Shown piece after piece: positions 1 through 4,649 of a stretch of 6,172 nt of DNA. Origin of the DNA: Ruminococcus sp. UBA3800. Lineage in GTDB: Bacteria; Bacillota; Clostridia; Oscillospirales; Ruminococcaceae. The notes beneath the pieces were generated by a model, which was not told the origin of the DNA, made no database searches, and was given only the letters and a program-made list of their open reading frames with translations. Every line of letters begins with the position of its first letter. Position 1 is the first letter of the stretch. Made by a program: the position numbers and the translations under genes. Where the stretch lies: positions 1 through 6,172 of the forward strand of contig DFEO01000024.1 of the NCBI GenBank assembly GCA_002368715.1. Reading direction: 5' to 3'.

Positions 1-335
1 TCGGCAAACTTGGCAGCGTGCTCGGCCTCCTCAAAAGCAGCCTTCTCATAATAAGAGCCAACCTCGGGATAGCCCTCTCTGTAAGCGACTCTGGCCATAG
101 CAAGATACATTCCGACCTCGCTGCACTCGCCTTCAAAGTTGCTTCTGAGATCTTTCTTTATATCCTCGGGAGCATCCGAAGCAACGCCTACAACGTGCTC
201 TGCTGCCCATGTGAGCCCTGCGCTCTCATCCATCTTTGTGAACTTCGATGCAGGTGCTTTACAAACGGGGCACTGCTCGGGAGCAGCTTCTCCCTCAAAA
301 ACGTATCCGCAAACTGAACATACAAACTTTGACAT
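1..335 (-). CDS. rbr: Reverse rubrerythrin (NADH peroxidase type), N-terminal part, cut by window edge
   Basis: Rubrerythrins of this class are cytoplasmic non-haem di-iron enzymes that reduce hydrogen peroxide to water with electrons from NADH via rubredoxin-type centres, protecting anaerobes from oxygen stress. The visible 111 residues begin with a rubredoxin-type iron site: C6-x2-C9 and C22-x2-C25 (CSVCGY and CPVCKAP). A ferritin-like helical domain starts near residue 60, with [13 protein letters not shown] at 66-78 and the FEEAEH motif at 101-106, whose E103-x2-H106 is a di-iron ligand pair. The rubredoxin domain lies N-terminal, the reverse of classical rubrerythrin. The start is the ATG at 335-333, placed 8 bases after a strong AAGGAGG. 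The C-terminal half of the ferritin domain lies outside the window, so completeness cannot be judged. The family call is secure; the physiological electron donor is inferred from family knowledge. Confidence 0.95.
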   Translation of the reverse strand, partial: MSKFVCSVCGYVFEGEAAPEQCPVCKAPASKFTKMDESAGLTWAAEHVVGVASDAPEDIKKDLRSNFEGECSEVGMYLAMARVAYREGYPEVGSYYEKAAFEEAEHAAKFA

Positions 336-343
336 AAAAAATT

Positions 344-350
344 CCTCCTT
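344..350 (-). promoter_or_regulatory. Ribosome binding site of rubrerythrin
   Basis: Read on the minus strand this is AAGGAGG, a perfect Shine-Dalgarno, 8 bases before the ATG at 335. It fixes the start of the rubrerythrin and implies high translation. Confidence 0.85.
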
Positions 351-365
351 ACAAGTATTTAATAA

Positions 366-394
366 ATTTTATCACATCTGCTCCCGAAAGTCAA
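366..394 (-). promoter_or_regulatory. Promoter of the rubrerythrin gene
   Basis: On the minus strand a -35 of TTGACT (394-389) is followed by a 17-base spacer and a -10 of TAAAAT (371-366). A TG at the extended -10 position (TGA before the hexamer) strengthens it. Transcription would start near 359, giving a leader of about 24 bases. A short palindrome, ATTTAATAAAT at 357-367, overlaps the -10 and the expected start. It could be an operator, but it does not match a PerR box well. Confidence 0.8.
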
Positions 395-444
395 CAAAGT
401 GCAGTTAGAATTTTGGAGGCTGTTTTTGTGTATTTATAACAAAG

Positions 445-485
445 TCTGCCATTCTGCAAGTCTTTCAAACCGGCAGAATGGCAGA
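445..485 (-). terminator. Hairpin terminator after the zinc-ribbon membrane protein gene
   Basis: A perfect 13-base inverted repeat (arms 445-457 and 473-485, TCTGCCATTCTGC and its complement) encloses a 15-base loop. It lies 22 bases past the stop of the gene at 508-1971. The tract after the stem on the minus strand (GACTTTGTTATA) is only weakly T-rich, so termination may be inefficient. The hairpin also lies upstream of the rubrerythrin promoter and would insulate that gene. Confidence 0.6.
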
Positions 486-507
486 AGTTTGGTTTATTTA
501 TGTCGGG

Positions 508-1971
508 TCAGAAGGTCGTGAATGTTCCCCATTCGATGGTATCGTCGGTGTTCGTGGCAGGTCCGGGATACTGTCCGACAATGGACGAGCTGTCCTCTCT
601 CCACTGAACGAACTTCGGTTGTCCGTCTTCGATAACATAATAGACCTCGCCCATATTGTCCATATAGTTGAAGTTCTCATACAGGCTTGCCTGTATCTTA
701 TCATCGGGGTCATAGTCCTCTATACGGAAGCAAAAGGTCCCCGAAGGAACGTATTCGCCGTCTGCCTCAAGGTCTGTCGCTGCGGAGGCAATGGAAACGA
801 AGGCCATCTTTGCATTCGCATTTGTTGTTTTGAGCTTGCTCTTGCTGATATAATTCTTCATTGAGGGCGCAAGGACGCTGTCGTTTATACCGCCTGATAT
901 ATTCGATTCTCCGAATTCAAGATCCTCATCGCTGACCTTGCCGTAATCCTTGAAGGTAACGGTCAGGGTGCCGAGCTCGTTATCGTCCACCTTCGGGGTC
1001 ATCTTTACGGTGTCGAGCTTTCCGCCCGAAATGCTCACGCTGAGCTCGATGATGATGTCCTGCTTCGTTTCTTTTATAAGAGACCTGATGCCCTTGACGC
1101 TTTCTTTTTTCATATCCAGCGTCTTGTCCTTTGTAAGGGCTTCGAGCAGCTTCATAACGTCGATAGTATAGTTATAGGCGCCGTCCTTTTTGCTGTATTC
1201 GATAACGTATTCCGCATCGGTGTCGTTGAGAAGGTCGGCAAAAACATCTTTGACCTCGGAATAGTTTTCAGAGAAGTTCTTTTTTAGCGCCTTGTCGACC
1301 TCTTTGTTCTCTGACATTGCCTTTACGATATCCCTGCTTGCGACGATGTCAAAGAACTCCTTCGACTCTTCATCATCAAAGGGAACGGTCTTATCCTCTG
1401 CACTGCGGTCCGAGCCGCCGATGATAGCACCCAGCCCTTCTGTCGAAAGGTGATTGGTTATCCCTTCGCTGTCTACTCTCATCTGTACGAAGCCTGCGTC
1501 GAGCTTTGCCTGAAAGTCGTCGCCCTCGCCCATTACATAAAGCTCTGCCTCGATCTTTGTGCCTATCAGAGAACCCAGAGAAGACATAGCCGATGCGCTG
1601 TCTTCGTCATCATTTCCCGAAAGTGCTGAAATGCCTTTAAGATCATATTTCAGCTCAAGCTCGGCCTTGAAGTCCTCCTTCATCGTTTTGTCAAAGGCGT
1701 TCACTATCTCCGTTCCGGGCTTTTTGAAAGCGTCGATGATGATGAACGTAAGCCAGACGGCAAGGCCGATAAAGGCTATGACCGCAAGAATGATAATGGC
1801 GATCTTCAGGTTTTTCTTAGGCTTTACAGCTGCCGCAGCGTCACCCTGAAATGAAGTGTACACTTCGGGAGCAGCCTGTGCCGGTGTGGCAGGTGCCTGT
1901 GTTTTTGCTCCGCAGTGGGGGCAGAACGCCGAGCTGTCAGCGATCCGGCTGCCGCAATTGATACAATACAA
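508..1971 (-). CDS. Zinc-ribbon, single-pass membrane protein with large exported domain; pilin-like C-terminus
   Basis: I do not recognise a named function. The 487 residues divide into four parts. An N-terminal zinc ribbon has C3-x2-C6 and C17-x2-C20 (YCINCG, FCPHCG). A flexible Ala/Pro/Gln linker spans about 25-52. One hydrophobic membrane helix spans about 54-80, preceded by Lys residues. An exported domain of about 400 residues follows. The lysines before the helix suggest the zinc ribbon stays in the cytoplasm. The exported part is acidic, with alternating beta-like segments (residues 100-170 and 250-345) reminiscent of bacterial lipoprotein-like folds. The last ~115 residues (372-487) resemble the part of a type IV pilin after the N-terminal helix, with KTTNANAK at 381-388, then strands and a GQYPG near 466. 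The start is TTG at 1971-1969, in frame and 6 bases after AAAGGGGAG; no in-frame ATG is close. It appears to be a single-gene transcript. Coding is certain; the architecture is likely; the function is unknown. Confidence 0.93.
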   Translation of the reverse strand: MYCINCGSRIADSSAFCPHCGAKTQAPATPAQAAPEVYTSFQGDAAAAVKPKKNLKIAIIILAVIAFIGLAVWLTFIIIDAFKKPGTEIVNAFDKTMKEDFKAELELKYDLKGISALSGNDDEDSASAMSSLGSLIGTKIEAELYVMGEGDDFQAKLDAGFVQMRVDSEGITNHLSTEGLGAIIGGSDRSAEDKTVPFDDEESKEFFDIVASRDIVKAMSENKEVDKALKKNFSENYSEVKDVFADLLNDTDAEYVIEYSKKDGAYNYTIDVMKLLEALTKDKTLDMKKESVKGIRSLIKETKQDIIIELSVSISGGKLDTVKMTPKVDDNELGTLTVTFKDYGKVSDEDLEFGESNISGGINDSVLAPSMKNYISKSKLKTTNANAKMAFVSIASAATDLEADGEYVPSGTFCFRIEDYDPDDKIQASLYENFNYMDNMGEVYYVIEDGQPKFVQWREDSSSIVGQYPGPATNTDDTIEWGTFTTF

Positions 1972-1977
1972 TATGAT

Positions 1978-1986
1978 CTCCCCTTT
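1978..1986 (-). promoter_or_regulatory. Ribosome binding site deciding a TTG start
   Basis: Minus-strand AAAGGGGAG lies 6 bases before TTG at 1971. The codons between (ATC, ATA) are not usual starts, so this site supports TTG as the true initiation codon of the zinc-ribbon membrane protein. Confidence 0.75.
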
Positions 1987-2015
1987 ATATTTTATTATAG
2001 TATATCTGCTATATG

Positions 2016-2044
2016 ATTATAGCACGCAGGCTCTTCTTTGTCAA
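2016..2044 (-). promoter_or_regulatory. Perfect consensus housekeeping promoter
   Basis: On the minus strand TTGACA (2044-2039), a 17-base spacer and TATAAT (2021-2016) match the sigma-A consensus at all 12 positions, with TGC giving an extended -10 as well. It drives the 487-residue membrane protein gene; the leader would be about 38 bases. A second TATAAT further downstream on the same strand (about 1994-1999) has no good -35. Confidence 0.9.
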
Positions 2045-2169
2045 ATCACAGGCTGTGAAAAGCGATACCTTTTTTGCAGTTTTTCGGGCATTGTGTACAA
2101 ACAGAGCCATACTGAACGGCGGATGCTTTGTGCAGGTATACAAAACAAAATATTTTTTTATTTTTTTTG

Positions 2170-2197
2170 AAACCTTGCAGGAATCTGCAAGGTTTTT
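2170..2197 (+). terminator. Hairpin with T-tract in the leader region of the secreted repeat protein
   Basis: A 10-base perfect stem, AACCTTGCAG (2171-2180) with CTGCAAGGTT (2185-2194), closes a GAAT loop and extends by an A-T pair (2170/2195). The T-run 2193-2197 begins inside the stem. On the plus strand this resembles an intrinsic terminator, yet no gene ends just upstream on that strand. It could block read-through from upstream antisense transcription or act as an attenuator if a promoter lies before it. A second GCAAGG copy at 2198-2203 could compete for pairing with the CCTTGC at 2173-2178. Confidence 0.5.
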
Positions 2198-2224
2198 GCA
2201 AGGATGGGGGTGTTATTATATAGA
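2196..2224 (+). promoter_or_regulatory. Weak candidate promoter of the secreted repeat protein gene
   Basis: TTGCAA (2196-2201), 17 bases, then TATAGA (2219-2224); each hexamer matches consensus at four of six positions. TATTAT (2214-2219) and TATATA (2217-2222) are overlapping alternatives for the -10 without a good -35. It is clearly weaker than the other promoters in the window, so it is given as the best guess only. Confidence 0.35.
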
Positions 2225-2232
2225 CACAGCAA

Positions 2233-2244
2233 GGGGGAAACCCC
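2233..2244 (+). other. GAAA tetraloop hairpin in the mRNA leader
   Basis: GGGG-GAAA-CCCC folds into a four-pair hairpin with a GNRA tetraloop, followed by an A-rich, otherwise unstructured stretch. If transcription starts at about 2230 from the weak promoter, the hairpin sits at the extreme 5' end of the message, a position known in other bacteria to protect mRNA from decay. That role is inference. Confidence 0.5.
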
Positions 2245-2296
2245 AAAAACAAAATTCAAAAAGAACAGGAAAGGAAGAAAACATCATGAACAACAC

Positions 2297-2328
2297 AGTA
2301 AAGACAAACAGGGAAGTAAAGACAAACA
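2297..2328 (+). repeat. 14-base direct repeat, 18-base period, at the front of the secreted repeat protein gene
   Basis: AGTAAAGACAAACA occurs at 2297-2310 and again at 2315-2328. If translated from the upstream ATG (2286) it encodes VKTN twice. It lies between the two possible starts and looks like a small tandem duplication. Confidence 0.75.
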
Positions 2329-2336
2329 AAGGAGAG
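2328..2336 (+). promoter_or_regulatory. Ribosome binding site deciding the start at 2343
   Basis: AAAGGAGAG lies 6 bases before ATG 2343. The upstream in-frame ATG at 2286 has a poorer site (AAAGGAAG, about 9 bases before). The downstream choice also gives a signal peptide of normal length, so 2343 is preferred. Confidence 0.75.
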
Positions 2337-2342
2337 AACGTT

Positions 2343-3314
2343 ATGAAAAACACAAAAAACACAAAGAGCGCAAAGAACAGCAAGACAGTTATCGCAGCAG
2401 TTTCCGCACTGGTAACAGCAACAACAATGGCAGCAGGCCTCGCAGTTATGGCAGCATTCGCACCTGCAAACAACACCGCATCAACAAAGCCCGTTCCGGC
2501 AGTCACCACCGTTTCGCAGGCACCCAAGGCAGAGAACGCACAGGCAGCACAGGCAGCACAGAACGTTCAGAAGCCGGCAGTCAAGGCCGAGACCAAGGAT
2601 GTCAAGGCAGTAAACAATAAGATGAACGCAAACGAGATCACACCCGTTCAGCAGCAGACAGCTCCTGCGGCAGCACAGCAGGCAGCACCGGTCGTTACCC
2701 AGCAGGCAGCTCCGGTCGTTACCCAGCAGGCAGCACCTGTGGTAACTCAGCAGGCTGCTCCCGCAGCAGTTGCACAGCAGCCCGAAGCTGTCAACGAGCT
2801 CGGCAAGCACCCCGGAGAGTGCGGCTACAACTATGTTAACGAGAACGGCAAGCACCCTGGTGAGTGCGGCTACAACTATACAGCACCCGAAGAGAAGGCA
2901 GCACCCGCAGCACAGCAGCCCAAGCTCTGCACAGTTCCCGAGGGTCAGCTCAATGACTGGACCATCCACAATGCTAAGGACGGCTTCCCCGTAGGCTGCT
3001 ACTTCGGCAAGACCAATGCCAAGAGCACTCTGAACGTGGTAATGGTAAACAGCTACACTTACAGCATCACAGTTTCGATCTCGACCGGCGATAACACAGC
3101 AGATGTCTACAACATTACCGCTATCGCAAACGGCTCCAAGATGGAATACTCCAACGCTTCCAAGTCCTCGGTAGTATACGACGCTAACGGAAACGCAGCA
3201 CAGACCCAGCTCGTTGACAACAACCACAAGGGCACATTTGATGCTTCCGATGTAGGCTACACCTGGGTAGACAACGGCACAGCAACAGTATTCGTTCCCT
3301 GGATCGGTTACTGA
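2343..3314 (+). CDS. Secreted Ala/Gln/Pro-rich repeat protein with Cys-containing tandem repeats and a C-terminal beta-rich domain
   Basis: The function is not recognised. The 323-residue product has a basic N-terminus (MKNTKNTKSAKNSK) and a hydrophobic segment at 15-40, consistent with a Sec signal peptide cleaved after AFA (residue 40). A low-complexity stalk rich in A, Q, P, V and K follows (41-150), with three copies of QQAAPVVT (112-135) and a partial fourth. Next come two adjacent 15-residue repeats (151-165, 166-180) sharing GKHPGECGYNY, each with one Cys and one His. After a short linker, the C-terminal domain (about 194-323) is rich in Thr, Ser, Asn, Tyr and Val, suggests beta strands, has C196 and C219 that might pair, and carries an EF-hand-like loop at 292-303. 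No LPXTG, lipobox or C-terminal membrane helix is present, so it is probably released or held non-covalently. ATG 2286 would add 19 polar residues and remains possible. It is a single gene closed by a strong terminator. Envelope, adhesion or wall-binding roles are guesses. Confidence 0.9.
   Translation: MKNTKNTKSAKNSKTVIAAVSALVTATTMAAGLAVMAAFAPANNTASTKPVPAVTTVSQAPKAENAQAAQAAQNVQKPAVKAETKDVKAVNNKMNANEITPVQQQTAPAAAQQAAPVVTQQAAPVVTQQAAPVVTQQAAPAAVAQQPEAVNELGKHPGECGYNYVNENGKHPGECGYNYTAPEEKAAPAAQQPKLCTVPEGQLNDWTIHNAKDGFPVGCYFGKTNAKSTLNVVMVNSYTYSITVSISTGDNTADVYNITAIANGSKMEYSNASKSSVVYDANGNAAQTQLVDNNHKGTFDASDVGYTWVDNGTATVFVPWIGY
2676..2762 (+). repeat. 24-base in-frame tandem repeat (QQAAPVVT units)
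   Basis: Three 24-base units (2676-2699, 2700-2723, 2724-2747) and a partial fourth encode QQAAPVVT. Units 1 and 2 differ by one base, while unit 3 differs at several synonymous third positions, so the duplication of the first two is probably more recent. Copy changes would alter stalk length without shifting the frame. Confidence 0.9.
2793..2882 (+). repeat. 45-base in-frame tandem repeat (GKHPGECGYNY units)
   Basis: Two adjacent 45-base units (2793-2837, 2838-2882) encode NELGKHPGECGYNYV and NENGKHPGECGYNYT. The shared core has one Cys, one His, one acidic residue and two Tyr. It is the most conserved part of an otherwise low-complexity stalk. Confidence 0.9.
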
Positions 3315-3337
3315 TAAACAAAGCATAAAGCAGAAAG

Positions 3338-3361
3338 CCTCCGCTTCGGCGGAGGTTTTTT
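3338..3361 (+). terminator. Strong intrinsic terminator of the secreted repeat protein gene
   Basis: CCTCCGC (3338-3344), a TTCG loop and GCGGAGG (3349-3355) form a GC-rich stem with an exceptionally stable UUCG tetraloop, followed by six T (3356-3361). It lies 23 bases after the TGA at 3312-3314. Confidence 0.95.
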
Positions 3362-3376
3362 AAGCTCATAATATAC

Positions 3377-3408
3377 AAAGCGGGCACCGCTTGTGAGATG
3401 CCCGCTTT
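3377..3408 (-). terminator. Second hairpin, probably bidirectional, ending the lipoprotein transcript
   Basis: Perfect 10-base arms AAAGCGGGCA (3377-3386) and TGCCCGCTTT (3399-3408) enclose a 12-base loop. On the plus strand five T end at 3410; on the minus strand the stem ends in CTTTG followed by an AT-rich stretch. It lies between the strong plus-strand terminator and the converging lipoprotein gene, 26 bases past that gene's stop, so it most likely serves the minus strand and backs up the plus strand. Confidence 0.75.
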
Positions 3409-3434
3409 TTATCAAAGATATATACGAAAGTGGA

Positions 3435-4346
3435 TCACATTCCGCTCTCAGCGATCTGAGATCTGAGGAATACGTTGCCCTGATCGATCGTGATCTTGGT
3501 GATGTACATATTTCCGCCGATCTGGAACAGGATACCGTCGCCCCAGTGCTCCTCGTCCTCGGGGATCACCTCTGCGTTGTCGATGAGCTTGTTTATCTCA
3601 GCGGCAGGAATGGTGAACTCGATAGATGTAACATCGTGGTTTCCGATCTTGATGAAGCCGTCCTCCTTGATGAATACATCAGGCCATACCTGATCGGTCT
3701 TGGGCTTGACATCCTTTGTCTCGGGTGTAGCCATATCCTCGCCGTTTGCCTTTACATAGTCGGTAAGGTTAGGATCGTTGAGCGAAGGATAATCGCTGAT
3801 AAGTCCCTCATAGGTCTCGCCGAACTTGTTCCAGCCGTTAGCATGAGCAGGTCCGATAACGATCTGAGTCATATGCTGGTCGGTAACTCCGTCCTTTATC
3901 ATGTTCTCAAAGCTTTCGGTATAAGCAAACTCAACTACCATATGAACATCCTTGTCTCTGTCGAATGTTCTTCCGTCGATAAAGTCATCGCCGCTTACAT
4001 CGTCCATAACATAGGAGCCAAGTCCGTTTACCCACGCATCGGAAACCTGATCGGTAAACTCAAATACGGTCTCGGTAGCGTTCTCGTCATAGCCGTTTAC
4101 CTTTGTGATGTCAAACTCCGCAGGTCCCTCAGCCTCGCTGGAATCAGCCTCGGACTCCGCAGGAGCCTCGCTCTCTGCTGCGGTGGTAGTTGTAGTCTCT
4201 GCTGTTGTAGTGGTTGTGGTCTCTTCTGCCTTTGAAGAGGATGCAGCCTTGGACTCTGACTTGGAAGAGCTGTCAGAATCGCCGCAGGATGTGAACATCA
4301 CTGCTGTCATTGTCAGTGCGAGTACTGATGCAAGTACCTTTTTCAT
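3435..4346 (-). CDS. Surface lipoprotein with Ser/Thr/Glu linker and beta-rich domain of unknown function
   Basis: The 303 residues start with a lipoprotein signal (MKK, hydrophobic 4-19) and a lipobox-like FTSC with the lipidated Cys at 21; Phe at -3 is unusual but tolerable. A disordered linker (22-76) contains S/K/E runs and two runs of Thr, as in ruminococcal surface proteins. The remaining ~225 residues have alternating hydrophobic strands and fall into two segments. About 95-185 contains VHMVVEFAYTE and a GPAHANGWNKFGE stretch. About 220-300 contains FIKIGNHDVTSIEFTIP and GILFQIGGNMYITKITID. Four Trp (105, 172, 221, 268) and the strand pattern suggest a carbohydrate-associated beta-sandwich, but this is inference and no family is named with confidence. 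The domain has no Cys. The ATG at 4346 is chosen because it gives a normal signal peptide; an upstream TTG at 4373 would add nine residues with no benefit. It is transcribed alone. Confidence 0.93.
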   Translation of the reverse strand: MKKVLASVLALTMTAVMFTSCGDSDSSSKSESKAASSSKAEETTTTTTAETTTTTAAESEAPAESEADSSEAEGPAEFDITKVNGYDENATETVFEFTDQVSDAWVNGLGSYVMDDVSGDDFIDGRTFDRDKDVHMVVEFAYTESFENMIKDGVTDQHMTQIVIGPAHANGWNKFGETYEGLISDYPSLNDPNLTDYVKANGEDMATPETKDVKPKTDQVWPDVFIKEDGFIKIGNHDVTSIEFTIPAAEINKLIDNAEVIPEDEEHWGDGILFQIGGNMYITKITIDQGNVFLRSQIAESGM

Positions 4347-4369
4347 AATAATAACCAACCTTTCAGTTA

Positions 4370-4395
4370 GCAAAGCTCTGAGCTCTGCTTTTTTT
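4370..4395 (+). terminator. Terminator-like hairpin facing antisense to the lipoprotein leader
   Basis: GCAAAGCT (4370-4377) pairs with AGCTCTGC (4381-4388) around a 3-base loop with one G-T pair, and seven T follow (4389-4395). This is a terminator shape only for plus-strand transcription, which would be antisense to the lipoprotein gene. On the minus strand the same DNA gives a leader hairpin preceded by an A-run, about 24 bases before the start codon. Confidence 0.5.
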
Positions 4396-4429
4396 CTGCG
4401 GCCTCTGCCGCTTGTTTTCCAACGCTTAA

Positions 4430-4458
4430 ATTATAGCAGATATTTTAAAGTTTTTCAA
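4430..4458 (-). promoter_or_regulatory. Promoter of the lipoprotein gene
   Basis: On the minus strand TTGAAA (4458-4453), a 17-base spacer and TATAAT (4435-4430), with TGC giving an extended -10. Transcription would start near 4423, leaving a leader of about 77 bases that contains two hairpins. Confidence 0.85.
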
Positions 4459-4553
4459 TAAATTAAAGAAAAAACTATCAATTATAACAAATACAAACAC
4501 CTGTAAACGATGCCACAACAGCACATCTTACAAACTGATCTTTGGTTCTTCGG

Positions 4554-4582
4554 TTGACGAAAAGAAAACTGTATGATATAAT
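4554..4582 (+). promoter_or_regulatory. Promoter of the small zinc-ribbon membrane protein gene
   Basis: TTGACG (4554-4559), 17 bases, TATAAT (4577-4582), with TGA giving an extended -10. The expected start is near 4589, about 65 bases before the ATG at 4654. Confidence 0.88.
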
Positions 4583-4642
4583 GAATACATTGCATTTATC
4601 ATGCTTTATCTTTTGTACCTTCGGTGTAAAAATCTATTATGC

Positions 4643-4649
4643 AGGTGAT
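4643..4649 (+). promoter_or_regulatory. Ribosome binding site deciding the start at 4654
   Basis: AGGTGAT lies 4 bases before ATG 4654. The in-frame ATG at 4639 has no Shine-Dalgarno in front of it and itself overlaps this site, so the downstream ATG is preferred. Confidence 0.65.

Larger units (their letters stand above)
1972..2342. other. Divergent intergenic region between the membrane protein and the secreted repeat protein
   Basis: The left part holds the consensus promoter of the minus-strand gene. The right part is the leader region of the plus-strand gene: a T-rich tract (2151-2168), a perfect hairpin (2170-2195), a weak candidate promoter (2196-2224), a GAAA-loop hairpin (2233-2244), and an A-rich purine stretch with a 14-base direct repeat (2297-2310 and 2315-2328) before the start at 2343. 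The plus-strand reading frame stays open back to 2013, but the part before 2286 is Phe/Cys/Arg-rich, lacks a ribosome site, and is unlikely to be coding. Confidence 0.7.

Noticed and set aside
357..367. Possible PerR operator at the rubrerythrin promoter
   Set aside because: ATTTAATAAAT is an 11-base palindrome well placed for repression, but it lacks the TTATAAT half-sites of a PerR box; short AT palindromes are common by chance.
478..864. 128-residue open frame on the plus strand
   Set aside because: It lies opposite the well-supported zinc-ribbon membrane protein gene and begins inside its terminator hairpin, with no ribosome site.
2013..2285. In-frame extension of the secreted repeat protein back to 2013
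   Set aside because: The extension overlaps the promoter of the divergent gene, has no ribosome site, has a Cys/Phe-rich composition unlike the protein, and would bury the signal peptide in the middle.
2676..2882. CRISPR-like array
   Set aside because: The repeats are in frame, adjacent without spacers, and coding.
2481..3326. Long open frame on the minus strand opposite the secreted protein
   Set aside because: It is a Cys/Leu/Val-rich shadow produced by the repetitive Ala/Gln codons of the plus-strand gene, with no ribosome site or plausible domain.
3393..4235. 280-residue open frame on the plus strand opposite the lipoprotein gene
   Set aside because: The lipoprotein reading has a signal peptide, lipobox, promoter and terminator; this frame has none and ends in a Cys/Ser/Gly/Leu run mirroring the low-complexity linker.
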